Below, one piece after another: positions 31,482 through 43,299 of a stretch of DNA of 64,000 nt (position 1 is its first letter; each line of letters begins with the position of its first letter). The stretch comes from Micrasema longulum (taxonomy: Eukaryota; Arthropoda; Insecta; Trichoptera; Brachycentridae): positions 158,609 through 222,608 of the forward strand of contig JAGVSM010001322.1 of NCBI GenBank assembly GCA_022494885.1, given 5' to 3'. Made by a program: the position numbers and the translations under genes. Under the pieces are notes generated by a model. The model was not told the DNA's origin. It searched no databases and saw only the letters and a list, made by a program, of their open reading frames with translations.

Positions 31482-33080
31482 TCAAATGTTAAATTTCTGG
31501 TGTGGATTAAAATATACCATAAAAAAAGTAAAAATCAGACTCCCGTTTAGAAAGAAGGCAAAGGGGAGGGGAGGTATATGGGGCAGGTATATGGGGCAGT
31601 AAAAAATATTATGAAACTTGTAGAAAAAAAACAAAAAAGAGGAAAAAAAAGTAAATAGGACGACAAAGTACAATTTTTAACCTTTAAAACAAAATATTTT
31701 TTTTCAACATAGACACCGTTAAGCCTTACATATTTCCCCCAGCGTGTAAAACATTTTTTCATTACGTCACAAAAATTCTTCCAGCTTTTTTCGAATCCAG
31801 GACTTGCTAGCTGCATTAACCTTATCGTTCGAGATGTAATGCTTACTTAGATTTATTTCAACAGAGAGGGAAAAAGTTTTCGAGAAGAAATTTGGAAGTC
31901 TAGGCATTTACAGGGCTTATGACCTGTCATTGGCTGGTTTAAGTGGCCACTTTACACACCGTGTAACATTCACCATTCTGCCTATGTTTGAACATCCACA
32001 TTTCCTCAACTCTTCCATCCGTTGACTTTTGTGAAGTAAAAGAGCTGAAACCTTTATCACGTGGGTGAGATTCATCCGGCTGAACCAAATCACCTACTAG
32101 GCAACTTTCCAATTTTTATACTTCTTCTTTTACCAGGTAGTAATTCAACAATGTTTGATTATGTCCAAATGCTTGCAGACTGGCTGGATTTCCTCCCTAG
32201 GGAGTTGTTCATATTTAGATTTATTTCAACAGAGAGGGAAACAGTTTTCGAGAAGAAATTTGGAAGTCTAGGCATTTACAGGGCTTATGACCTGTCATTG
32301 GCTTGTTTAAGTGGCCACTTTACACACTGTGTAACATTCACCATTCTGCCCATGTTTGAACATCCACATTTCCTCAACTCTTCCATCTGTTGACTTTTGT
32401 GAAGTGAAAGAGCTGAAACCTTTATCACGTGGGTGAGATTCATCTGGCTGAACCAAATGCCAGATGATTAAACCAGCCAATGACAGGTCATAAGCCCTGT
32501 AAATGCCTAGACTTCCAAATTTCTTCTCGAAAACTTTTTCCCTTTCTGTTGAAATAAATCTAAATATGAACAACTCCCTAGGGAGGAAATCCAGCCAGTC
32601 TGCAAGCATTTGGACATAATCAAACATTGTTGTAATGCTTACACTTGAGGTCTCTCTTGAGTAAAGAAAAAAAATAAAAGAGGAGTAAGGAGGATGTGGA
32701 ATCGGTTCAAACTTCAGGTTTCGCGAAACCTCTTCAGTTGCGCGTGAGGTGTGCGGACGAGCGTTATCATGTTCAAATTTTTCGGGATCCCAATTGTTAA
32801 ATAATGAAGCCAACACGTTCCTTGGATATCCCTTTATGGTTTGCGATGCGCTTTTGAGTGATTTGCTGATCATTTTGAATTAAATCGTCGACGTTTTTGC
32901 GATGAATATCGCTTGCGGCAGTGATCGATTTTCCACTGCGTGTTTCATCAACAATTATGGCTTTTCCAGGCTCGAAACCACAAAATTTTAGTACCCATCG
33001 ATTGACAGTAGACCTATTAACAACATAGTTACGATAAACAGCCTTTAAACGTCGATGAATCTCAAATGAATGTATGCATG
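31482..33080 (-). pseudogene. Mariner transposase pseudogene, interrupted by a foldback composite
   Basis: Minus strand from about 33080: IHRRLKAVYRNYVVNRSTVN and RWVLKFCGFEPGKA (helix-turn-helix part), DETRSGKSITAASD, DDLIQNDQQITQKRIA, then LFNNWDPEKFEHDNARPHTS with the HDNARPH catalytic block, and IPHPPYSS. The sequence between the HTH and HDN blocks is mostly deleted. After the insertion at 31847-32630 the C-terminus resumes (SWIRKKLEEF, then in another frame RWGKYVRLNGVYVEK). Several frameshifts and lost catalytic residues: dead. Confidence 0.8.
31847..32630 (+). mobile_element. Foldback composite C1 (forward module + palindrome)
   Basis: Two direct copies of a module of about 245 bp (31847-32092 and 32215-32459) followed by an inverted arm. 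The palindromic half, 32148-32630, has arms of 162 bp (32148-32309 and 32469-32630) with about 3 mismatches, ending ACAATGTTTGATTATGTCCA. The forward module lacks the outermost TIR and starts TTAGATTTATTTCAACAGAG. A 12-bp duplication, TGTAATGCTTAC, flanks the whole (31835-31846 and 32631-32642). No coding potential for a mobilising enzyme; the 110- and 188-codon frames here are chance frames through the repeat. Confidence 0.8.
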
Positions 33081-33604
33081 TTCAAACAATAAAAGGATGG
33101 TGTTTTATTTTGTGTATAAAAATGTTTGTTTTTCAATGTTTACAAACAACGTTCGCTTTGTATGGGTCCCGATCAGATTCTTGTCTTAAATTCCTTGTAA
33201 TTTCTACTCATTTATTAATTTTTTATGGATTTTCAGTAATGAGAGAATAATATTAACCGTCATTTAATACATTTTTAAAAATCGCATTCCTACACGAAGT
33301 GCACCCCTTATGGTAGAACAGCATAGTTTTAAATTTGCAAAAAAAATCTTTATTCAAAAATGAATTATTTGGTGTTTAGGAATTCAACCATAAAAAAGTA
33401 CCTAATTAAATGCAATATTTGAATGTTAATAATTCATCACATATACATAAAAATTAATAATATGTGGCAGGTGAGATTGTATTTTTTTTTATTTTACTTT
33501 TGGCAACAGCAAATCACACAATGACGAAACGAAAAGATTGAAATGTAGAAGTCTATGTCAAATGTCACTTAGTATATAGCTTATTGAAAATTCTAATATC
33601 AAAA

Positions 33605-33682
33605 AAACGTTTTGTGACCCAGCTAATAGCAGGCGAGCCAATGTTTGGACAGGACAACGACTATCAGGTCCGCTAGTATACT
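33605..33682 (-). repeat. CTAGCGGACC repeat, 5' fragment
   Basis: Reverse complement reads ACTAGCGGACCTGATAGTCG then TTGTCCTGTCCAAACATTGG, matching the 5' end of 13838-14482. Confidence 0.5.
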
Positions 33683-33729
33683 CGTACATATAATATTATT
33701 ATTACAGCTTACATAAGATTATGTTTATT

Positions 33730-34258
33730 ACAATATTTGAGTTTGTTCAAAAGTTTATATACAAGAGACTGGATTACACCCCCTCGGAAGTCATTAAGAT
33801 TAACAAATTATAACAGGGATGGAGAATACCTTAAAGCAGTGAATATGGAAGTCTAGGTATTTACAGGGGTTATGACCTGTCATTGGCTGGTTTAAGTGTC
33901 CACTTTACACACTGTGTAACATTCACCATTTTGTCTATGTTTGAAAATCCATTTTTCTAAAATTCATCCATTTTTTTATTTTAGTGAAGTTAAAGAGCTG
34001 AAACCTTTATTGTTGTGAAAATATTCATTTGACTGAATTATTTCACATACTAGGCAACGCCTGAAATCTATTTTTTCAATTTTGAAACTTCTTCTTGCAC
34101 ACTGGTCCAAGAATTGTGTTCAAACATGCAAAATGGTGAATGTGACTACCAAAAATGGCCACTTAAACTAGCCAATGACAGGTCATAAGCTCTGCAAATA
34201 CCTAGACTTCCATATTCCTTACTTTAAGGTATTCTTCATCCCTGTTGTAATTTGTTCA
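33730..34258 (+). repeat. Foldback-family copy, both arms
   Basis: Outer TIR from 33730 (ACAATATTTGAGTTTGTTCA), CCCCCTCGGAAGT, ACAGGGATGGAGAATACC, the GACCTGTCATTGGCTGG core, the centre with AAAGAGCTGAAACCTTTATT, ACTAGGCAACGCCTGAAA and ACTTCTTCTTGCACACTGG, then the right arm CCAATGACAGGTCATAAGCT to CATCCCTGTTGTAATTTGTT. This gives the simplest full structure, arm-centre-arm; the right outer TIR is missing. Confidence 0.8.
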
Positions 34259-34490
34259 TTATGTTTATGTTTGCACTATTTTGATATTGAAATAAATTAA
34301 TATTTTATGGATGTCTTTTTATCTTTTTAGGCTGACTCAAAGTTATTTCCCTCGTCTTTATTGAGATATCGATCTTTTAAGAAGATACCTTAAGAGAATT
34401 GAATTCCAGTATTAGTTAACAATGATTTTAACATACTCCAAGTATTGTTAATTATAAATATTGAACATCAAAAAACATATTTTGAATCAA

Positions 34491-35050
34491 CGATGTTTTG
34501 AATATGTCCAATTGCTTGCAGACCGGCTGGATTTCCCCCCTATGGAGTTGTTTATATTAATTATTATGACAGGTCATAAGCCATGTAAGTGCCTAGACTC
34601 CCATATTCCCTTCTCGAAAATGTTTTCCCTCTCTGCTGTGCAACACATTTAAATATGAACCACTCCCTTGGGAAAAAATCCAACCGGTCTGCAAGCATTT
34701 GGGCCTACTCAGAGCATTGTTAAATTAACGACCCGGTAAAAGAAGAAGTACACAAATTGGAAAATTGTTTTCGGGCGTTGCCTAGTAGAGTATGAATCGG
34801 TTCAGCCGGATGAATCTCACCCACATGGAAAAGGTTTCAACTGTTTTAGTTCACAAAAGTCAACAGATGGAAGAGTTGAGGTAATTTGAATGGTCAAACA
34901 TAGGCAGAATGGTGAATTTTACACAGTGTTTAAAGTGGCCACTTAAACCAGCCAATGACAGGTCATAAGCCCTGTAAATTCCTAGACTCTTATACTCTCT
35001 TCTCGGAAATATTTTCCCTCTCTGTTGAAACAAATTAAAATATTTCGAAT
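34491..35050 (-). mobile_element. Foldback composite C2 (same architecture as C1, inverted)
   Basis: A palindrome at 34491-34720 (ends ACGATGTTTTGAATATGTCC and, in reverse complement, ACAATGCTCTGAGTAGGCCC) is joined through AACGACCCGGTAAAAGAAGA and the ACTAGGCAACGCC centre to a single arm ending near GTTGAAACAAATTAAAAT. Read in reverse complement the order is module-centre-palindrome, as in C1. Target duplication not evident. Confidence 0.75.
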
Positions 35051-35234
35051 CGACTAACAATCCTTGTTGCAACACTAAATCTTATTCCAAATTCATATCC
35101 TAATTAATTTGTATTTAGATGACAAAAACATTTATCGTAGTTTAGTGGGTGGATTAATTGCGTACATACTCGTATTATGTAAATGCACTGAGCGCGTCGC
35201 GTTTATCAATCATAATGTATTCCGTAAGTAAGAG

Positions 35235-36545
35235 GTGAAGTTTCGGTTGCTCACTCACATAACACCAGTCGTCCGTCACGTTAATTCACTATTCGAACTC
35301 TTTTGTACATGCCTAGACCTGGTGACTATATGTACCACAAGGATCAATTCTAGGATTAACGACATTCAGGAATGCTTTTATCTTGCCGAATCTGTACTCT
35401 TTGCTGATGATAGTAAAATATTTATGAAAATGAATTCAATGAAGGACTGCAACCTCCTACAATCTGATTTGAACCGCCTCTCAGATTATTGCCGCATCAA
35501 CCATCTTACCCTTAACATTAATAAATGCACTTGTATATCTTTCTCGCGTAAAAATTATCCTTTGAATTTTCAGTATGCTCTAGTAAATGAAATGGATCCA
35601 AGGAAGAACGTTATTTATTTTATTTTATTTTATTTTTTATTTTATTTCATTTCGTTATCAGAGACTTAGGAATAGTTTTAGATTCCAAGCTTGTGTTCGA
35701 TATTAACATCAATGGAATTATTAATAAGGCAAACAAAAGGTTTTTTAACGTTAATGTCTTACATCTTCAAAAACATTAAAACATTCACATTGCTATATAA
35801 CACATATATATATATATGTAACTTTATACGGAATCACGAATATAAATAAATATAAACAATCTAGAAAGGATACAGAAAAAATTTATCAAAATACAAATTT
35901 CATTGTACACTAAATTTAATTCAAACTCTGGAGTATAGAAGAGTGATTGCAGATCAATTATTCCTATTTAAACTAGTAAACAACGTCGTAGACTGCCCTT
36001 TACTTACAAGATCTTTAGAATACCTTACACCCAACAGAACAAGACTCTATACTATATTTTATTTGCAAGTACCTAGGAATAACACAAGGAAAACGACTTT
36101 CTCTTTAGATCATGTCATTATTATAATACTGTTCTCTCCGGTAACGCAGACGTATTTTATTTCTGCTATATAAAATATTAAAGATTCCTTATGGACAGTA
36201 CACCTGTTTAGTTATACTATGTCAGTATACTCGTATGTTCATTTTTATATTTTGAACCTTTACATTATTTTTAAATAACTTTTCTTATTATTTAAATTAA
36301 AATTTATCTTGTTTCTATTTACTTTATTTTTATAACTTTATTCTTTTTTTATTTGCAACTTCTAAGTGCCTAACAATTGATTGCTTTTATTTTGATACCG
36401 ATAATGTACTTAATCAATAGCTTACATCACCGTGGAAAATTTATATTGACTGTTTTCTCAATTCTCGTTTATATATTTTCCTATTTTTTGTATGCAATTT
36501 ATGTTATAACTGTTGTTTTTTTCCCAAATAAAAATAAATAAATAG
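35235..36545 (+). pseudogene. LINE reverse transcriptase C-terminal half and 3' UTR (family L-B)
   Basis: The end of an RT domain is visible in shifting frames: VPQGSILG (about 35331), LFADDSKIF (active-site FADD, about 35398), DYCRINHLTLNINKCTCISF, then DLGIVLDSK (about 35664), the C-terminal YRRVIADQLFLFKLVNNVVD and CPLLTRS. The 3' UTR (36090-36545) ends with AAATAAAAATAAATAAATAG and is nearly identical in layout to 46262-46766. Frameshifts and a T-rich insertion near 35615-35645 show it is dead. CR1/jockey-type. Confidence 0.75.
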
Positions 36546-36779
36546 CTTTTAACTACGTATAGTATAGTGCTTCCCGCGCGGACATATTTGGCATTTTGCA
36601 TTAGTTACGCTATAATGGTATAAAGAAAGATCAAGCTGGACAAGTGCGAATAATAATATGCAATGATAATTATTATTGTTGCCAACTGGTACAAAATAAT
36701 AATAGAATCCTCAGGTGACTACATAACATAGCGCATTGTTTATAAATTCATAAATATATATGTTTATTTGTATATAGAC

Positions 36780-37600
36780 GGGTGTTTTTAGGAGGTTTTT
36801 ATTAAATACGGTCACACTGCGAAAGCTCGCGGTCAATTGGGCAACTGAGAGCTATTTGCTATTTCATCATGATAATATTAAGATCCGTGCATCGCTTAAA
36901 AATTACGAACATTTATTTTTAAAAGCAGTGTTCAGTCGATCCGGTATTTTACCGTCAAATTTTCTTCAGCGATGAGGCTCATTTCAGTCAATAAGCACAA
37001 TTATCGTCTTATTCGGAGCGACTATAATCAGAAGACGGCCATTAGCTGCCGATGGGCCCCGAAAATTGCACTTTCTTGTGCGGATCGTGGACCGGAGGCG
37101 TTTTCGAGCCGTACTTCTTCGAAAACGAAAAAGGCCGAAACGTTACCGTCAATGGATGCGGTACTAAGCGATGCTCAAATGCGTGTACATGGCCCGAAGG
37201 ACATTCTGCTTCAACAGGATGGCGCCACATGCCATACCGCTGGTGAAACCATCGATCTATTAAAGGAAGGGTTCGTTGAAAATGTTATCTCGAGAAATGG
37301 ACTTCTGAGCTGGCATCCGAGATCGTGTGATTCGACGTTTCCAGACATTTTTATGCGGGGGTATTAAAGTCGTCGATATATGCGGACATGCCAACAACGA
37401 TTCCAACTTTAGAAACAGACATTGAACATACTACACCACGTGTCATGCGGCCACAAATGTCGTATTAGTAGAAAATTGGAGCTCTAGGATGCTGTTCGTA
37501 AAACAAACCCATCATGGGCCTGAAATCATTTTTCATCATTCGTGATAAACTTTCACCTGTGTGTGCTGTTTTCTATTTTATAATCCTCAAATCATTAATA
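36780..37600 (+). pseudogene. Tc1/mariner-superfamily (DDE) transposase pseudogene
   Basis: Plus strand, several frames: FFSDEAHFSVNKHNYRLI (first catalytic Asp, about 36965), then, in another frame, WTGGVFEPYFFENEKGRNVT and VNG (about 37089), then ILLQQDGATCHTAGETIDLL (second Asp, about 37203), VISRNGLLSWHPRSCDST (third acidic residue), YADMPTTIPTLE. This matches the insect DDE transposases with the 'QQDGATCHTA.ETIDLL...RSCDLTPLD' signature. N-terminal part absent, at least three frame breaks. TIRs not identified. Confidence 0.8.
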
Positions 37601-38394
37601 ACACATTTGGTATAAAATATAACATAAATAAAGCCCGTAAAATATTGTTGTGTTCCGCTCGCGTCAAAATACGAGTACTATAAGTGCTAAGAAAAAGAAT
37701 GAACAAATGGAATGGTTAGGTTAATCGTTATGCAAATGAGTTTCTAATCTGTTGTGATTTCTTGTTTTTAAAGATTCTTTTAAAAACGCATATTATTTAC
37801 AGTAATGTTCCTCCTCATTTCACAATCTTTAGCACCATTGTACAGGAAATACATAATATTGTTATAGCGAGATTACATTTATTAACTTTTGGCAAAACTT
37901 GAATATTCATTTATGTAGGTTTAACTATAATGTCATTATCTTCATTCCACTCTCACTGCCTAGTCAGAGCGTCAACGACCAGCTTTTGCCAACTCATACT
38001 AAACAACATATTATTATATGTTGCGTTGTTTAAACTAGCTGACGTTATTTTACGAGTACATGCCGAGGCATTACATTATTCGATTTATGATTATTGATTG
38101 AACGCGCATAGAAATTCGGTGTTGTAAATATTTTATGATACGTTTTCAGAATTAACTTTATTAGGATATTAAAATTGATTCCCCTTCACATGTAGTTACC
38201 GGTAGTAAAATGGATGTATTATTTAATAGAACCATATCGACCGCCACCGAGACAAATAAATATTTCGTCGCTGACCTGATTGCCTTATTACATTTTTAAT
38301 CTAGTTCTCCGTATATTTGGATTTTCGTTTGCCTATTTATATAAGTTCCACATTTAAATTTGTAAAAATAAGAGTCGTTTCATAAAAACAGATT
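37601..38394. other. No gene seen
   Basis: No supported gene or repeat. Confidence 0.4.
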
Positions 38395-38671
38395 GTCCAC
38401 CACATACCTCATCTGAGAACTCGAGTGTCATTGGCGGTGCTCATATTCAAAGAAAATTTGCTCATTGCCAGACGAGAAAAGCTGCCCAAAAGAGCTTTCT
38501 GTAATCTCGTAGCCTCGACAGCTTTGTGCAGACAGGAGATAATCCAGAGGTACAAAATATGCCCTTTATTGGATTCAGGAAAAGTAGGAAGTGAATTTTT
38601 CATTAACTGGGATTAAATTGATTGGACATGATTTATTCGCCGAAATCAGATCTGTATATCCAACAAGACCA
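38395..38671 (-). repeat. Repeat pair E, copy 2
   Basis: See the copy at 21883-22204: shared CCACCACATACC, CAGACGAGAAAAGC, AGAGCTTTCTGTAA, GTGAATTTTTCATTAACTGG and CAGATCTGTATATCC. Interrupted coding-like stretches on the minus strand; class unknown. Confidence 0.5.
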
Positions 38672-39289
38672 ATAACAGGGCCACCGATAGTAGAAAAGAG
38701 AAAAAGCACATTTAAAATATTCAGTTGAAAATCTTGGTATTATTATGTGCCAACATATCCAGAACAAATCACCGACGTTGGAAAAGATTTCCCAACCTTC
38801 CTCTATTTACTGAAAATACTTTTTTTCCAACCACAGCAAGAAAAATGGTGTCGGAATCATTTTTTTTTTGTTTTCTTTGTGCTTGTTTATGCTTATTATA
38901 TTAACGCTTGTTTATTTATTTATATATACGCCCAATAGGTATTTTTAAGGACATATTTAAACATATAAAATTATTATAAAAGAAGAAAGACACAATGGTA
39001 TATAGTAGACTTGGTGGAAGTGAAAGCGGGAAAGAAGTGTTTCAATTGATTCAGTGTTCGTTTGAAGGAAGACAACTTGCTATCAAAAAAATCAAGACTG
39101 GTATGTTTGTTGGCACACCTAAGAATTCTGGGCATAGGGGAATGAAAACCATAGTAAGTTATATGGTTATCGGTATGAAAGAGTAAGTTTTGTCTGAGGT
39201 TTCTAGTTGAGATATTTAATTTAATTGAGCTTAGTAGTTCAGGCGCATCAAAGAAGTGGGTTGAGAATTTAAAATAGAACTAGAACGCT
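38672..39289. other. Unassigned; short plus-strand frame
   Basis: A 63-codon frame at 38995-39186 (GGSESGKEVFQLIQCSFEGR within it) is more protein-like than chance frames but I recognise no family. Nothing else is supported. Confidence 0.25.
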
Positions 39290-39700
39290 TATACTGATTC
39301 ATTGATTTTCTGGAACTAAAGATCTTCGATCTTCGTTTGCCGAACTAAATCTTCCTTTTATTTTTAATCTCCAAAAATATGACCACGTATCAAACTTTCG
39401 CACCTATCTTGAGAGTCTTTGTTTTGATCTTCGCATAAACTTTCAACCTCAAGAGAGGACACTTTCCATTCCTTAACATACCACATCATTCTTCAGCAAT
39501 TCCTTTTCTGTTCAAGGTGCCAGACTTAGGAATGAGCTACCTCTTCTTATAAAACATTATCTATTATCGTCGAAACGTCTTAAACATTATACATTCTCAA
39601 AGTTCTGACATACCTTCGATTTTTATTTATTTATTTTTCTTTCCTGGATCCCCTTTCTGTCTTCTTCTAAAGCCATTACCTGATCCCACATTCCGCATCA
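39290..39700 (+). pseudogene. LINE reverse-transcriptase tail, copy related to 9036-9560
   Basis: Pieces in two frames: LVFDLRINFQPQERTL, then FSNSFSVQGARLRNELPLLI and SSKRLKHYTFSKF-stop. The same 'SVQGARLWNELP' tail occurs on the minus strand at 9036-9560. Confidence 0.55.
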
Positions 39701-40989
39701 TATACGGTATAACTCTATTTTTTCACAGGTGATTTTATCAATAAGTTCACATGTGCAAGCTCTATCTGCCTACTAAAATTTTAAAAAAAATATTTTATAG
39801 AATAAAGTGCTTGGCTATAATGGCCGTGGTACAATGGCGAAGCACAATGGCCAAGTGCTACGCTACAAATTTTGACCAACATTTATTTAAGCTAATCTGT
39901 TTTTCGGTCGGCTGGAGATATTTCTTTAAGCAATAAGCTCGCCAAAGTGCGTATATTATTGAACTTGAAGTTTCAAAATAGTTAAGATAAAATAATACAA
40001 TTACTAGTTAAATGTAATTTTGACTCCAAGGAAATTTGTATCTCATGGTGCGGTATTGGCGGGCAAGCTATACAATTGTGTATGATATAAGTAATCATAT
40101 AAATGCCAATCAATAGTTAGACTGGTCAATATTAATTGGGATTTATATTTTAACAGATTTTAACGTATATATCTATTCAGTGCTTGATACCTATATAAAA
40201 TATTGCTGAAAAAAAAAAGACATTGATTTGAAGACCTTTAGAAATAAAAAGTATCGAAAATAATCAAAAATATTCTAAACCAAATAAAAGGATCATAAAA
40301 ACCCACTCTGATGTCCGTGTGATTTTTGTAATTAACGATACTCGAATAAATATTTTTGTAAATGTTTTTACATAAATATTATAAATAATCTGGATCCGAT
40401 CCGATGTCTTGCAGGGCACCGGCTTGCACAGCGCGAGTTTAAACTTTGCAACTCGTTTATAAGCTTAGAATATACCTTGTCTACGTAATCTATAAGTGTG
40501 AAAGCACTCCAATTAATGATATGAATCATAAACGTGTAGAACAAGTGAGTCGATGTCGTGTAAAAAAATAATAATAAAGTGTGTTATTTAAATCATTGTA
40601 AAATGAATTTCCTCTCTAAACACGAGGTTTTTGCTTCATTAGAGAGGTAGAAACGTAAAATATAGAATGATTATATGCATTTATTCATAAGAACTTTAAA
40701 AAAATGCTAAAGTTTTTTGATCAAATAAATTTAAAAAACGGATTATAATAAATTTACTCAATTTAAAATTCATATCAAAGTCTGTTACTTATTTAACTTA
40801 TTAAATTATACGGTGCTTATTTAAAATATAAATTACATCCAATTGTTTAAATTATAAAGCCAACTCCTCATATCTACAATTCCAAATTAATTATAATATA
40901 CCTATTCTCGCGTTAAGAAATAAATATTAATTCTAATTAGAATTTAGTTAGAATCTAAACACTTACTATGGACAACACTGTTTCCTCTA
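39701..40989. other. No gene seen
   Basis: No supported gene. A CGATGTCTTGCAGGGCACCG motif at about 40403 resembles the short repeat at 140-447. Confidence 0.4.
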
Positions 40990-41110
40990 TCGTTCTTGAT
41001 AATTTTTTTTTTTCGTCAATCGATATGCAACCCCTGACCTCTAGCATGATAGGAGTACGCACCAACCACTGCACTACGCAACGGACTTATCTCCATCCGA
41101 TCTCAGGTAA
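40990..41110 (-). repeat. tRNA-like SINE head
   Basis: On the minus strand: GTAGTGCAGTGGTTGGTGCG (A-box-like) and GAGGTCAGGGGTTGCATATC (degenerate B-box region). Close to the head of the SINE at 61723-61950 (shared ACGGACTTATC flank, GCCAACCACT in plus sense). Confidence 0.45.
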
Positions 41111-42094
41111 ATCATGGAGTTAAAACACTATTTGAGGATTCCAGTACTATTACACACAAACGACTGTAATCTTCATCCTTCCGGACACGGAAAAATTATG
41201 TGAAATTTCGAAGATATGTTTTTACCTAGAGATCATATTAAAAAACTCTTTCACACTTTGAAATATTAAGTTTATTTTCGTAATACTCCAAGCAATATTA
41301 ATTATAACTAGCGTGCAACAGTCTGTTATAGGCGATATTACATGCTTGGGAATTCGGGCCTCATGTAGTCGGCCCACTGGGCCTCCTTTTATCGACTTCT
41401 CAGGCCTCAGTTAATCGGCAGTCATTATTTTTTTTTTTCATCAATCGGCAGGTAAACCACATGAACCAGTTCATCGATTTTTCTAACAATATTTTTACCC
41501 CTGAGTAGAAAACCATCCTTATTTTACCATACGTGGTGGATTGGCACAATACCCGTGAAAAAGGCCCGAACAGGACAGACGTAATGACTCAATTCTAGAG
41601 TGCGCATATTTAAAATACTCTTTTAATACCTAAATAATCCAAACGATATATAAAATAAGCTAAAACTTGCACTTAAAATACGAATAAAATTTTATTTGAA
41701 TGTCGTATGGATGAACACAAAGAACAGAAAAAGACAATTAAATTTCACTAATTATCCTGTGAAAAATGGGCTCGTTTTGAAAACAATCAAAAAAAATTTA
41801 CGTGTCCAAAATGGAAAAAACCTTAACTAAGGTAAATTGAATAAACCCACCAAACGAAGAAAGGTTTCATATCATTGCTAGCTTTTATTTTAGGTGAGAT
41901 CATTTGAGAATTAGAATAAATCTACATATTATTATTAATTATTTAATTTGTCACAGTTCCAGTTTAAATACATAAAATTTACGTGCAAATTTAAATAAAG
42001 TAGATATTGATACGCTATCTTGTTCAAAAGGGGGCGAACTCTTGCGTTTAGAGAGGGAGTCACAATTAATTATCACAGAAAAATTGACATATTT
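41111..42094. other. No gene seen
   Basis: No supported feature. Confidence 0.4.
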
Positions 42095-42690
42095 AAATTG
42101 TCCTGTCGTGCCTCAGATGTAGATACCGCCAACCGTCGAGCGTAGAGCGTCGAGCGTCGAGCGTAGACAACCGCCACGACAGGTTGGCGACACAGAGGAT
42201 CAGCGTCGTAGGTAAGCATATAAAAACACCGTCGCACTGATCGCTCCTTACCGAGATCCATGATCTACGTCTTCCGAAATCAATGTCAACCGCGTGGTAG
42301 AAAATAGTCATAGTCACATTATAATCTTAACTTCAATGTTAAATTTTATGAATTAAGTATTTTTATAACATATCTCGTTCATTTCATTGTATATTTAATT
42401 TTTGCTTTAAATAGTAATAAAAACTCATGTAAGTACCGACTTCCTTTTATTTATGAAGTTTGAAGCAATTTTTTGAACAGCAAAGTGAAATCCAAGCGTG
42501 AGATGTTAGATGTATGACTTCAGACGACTTCCTTCACCACATTTTAGTCTGCGATGCAGGGATAACAACATCTCCGCCTAGCGCATTCACGCCGCGGCCG
42601 GTCGACCTACCTACAGAGACAATTAATAGTAGAGTCGACAATTGGTGATCAACACAACTGGTGACCGCGACAATAGGCACCTTCACGGTC
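42095..42690 (+). mobile_element. Probable LTR retrotransposon remnant (solo LTR plus leader)
   Basis: Contains a small reiteration of GTCGAGCGTAGA (42137-42166), a TATA box CATATAAAAACACC at about 42217 followed at about 25 bases by CACTGATCG, an AATAAAAAC polyadenylation-like site at about 42417, and then GC-rich sequence ending CAACTGGTGACCGCGACAAT, similar to the TGGTGACCCCGAC leader after many insect LTRs. Ends and target duplication not defined; no gag or pol frame follows. Confidence 0.4.
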
Positions 42691-43299
42691 CTATTTATAA
42701 AGTTGTTATTTTTTGTTCTTTCAATTTTATTTTATATTTTACTTTCTTAACTTCAGTAGGGAGTTAATTTTAAAAAAAATATGCCAAAATATATGTAATT
42801 TGCTGGAATTGTTAAGTTTAATATGTTGGTAAATTAAAATGATATAAAAATCTTATGTAGTAATGTGAAATATTGTTTTCTTGGATCAACTGAATAATCC
42901 ATTTTTTTCAGTAAACATTGTTAAGGGAACTTGGAATGATGAATATACTGTTTTCTTGAGGATGCTGATCGTTATTTTATGTTTCCCTTTACTTAGTGAA
43001 TGTTATTTCTGTTATAATTTAATGTGTTAACGTAGCCATGTCCAAGTGGATAAAGAATATAAAGGGAATATGTGTGTGAAATCAAACCAGAACCTTGGAC
43101 TAGTATTTTCCACATGATGGCTACTCTTTGGTAAAAACCTTGAAAAGAAAATCGATTGCAACTATTGTATAAGCGAAACCGATAGGAAGACCCGTGGTTT
43201 TCGGGTGTGTGGTGGGAGTACTGGTTTAGCCGATAATTTATTTTGATGTGTTTTAGCCAAAACAATCCAATCTAAGTAGATACTGGCTAATTTTGGTTT
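42691..43299. other. No gene seen
   Basis: The 90-codon minus frame (42993-43265) contains a weak tRNA-like stretch (GGTTCTGGTTTGATTTC), so a decayed SINE is possible. Nothing firmer. Confidence 0.3.

Noticed and set aside
32061..32873. 110- and 188-codon frames as possible genes of the foldback family
   Set aside because: Most of their length is palindromic repeat; the same peptide appears in both directions because the arms are inverted copies. The only real protein similarity in the minus frame is the mariner part before the insert.
38995..39186. 63-codon frame resembling a kinase-like 'AIKKIK' stretch
   Set aside because: Only one short motif resembles the kinase Lys strand; no Gly loop in the right place and no further exons.
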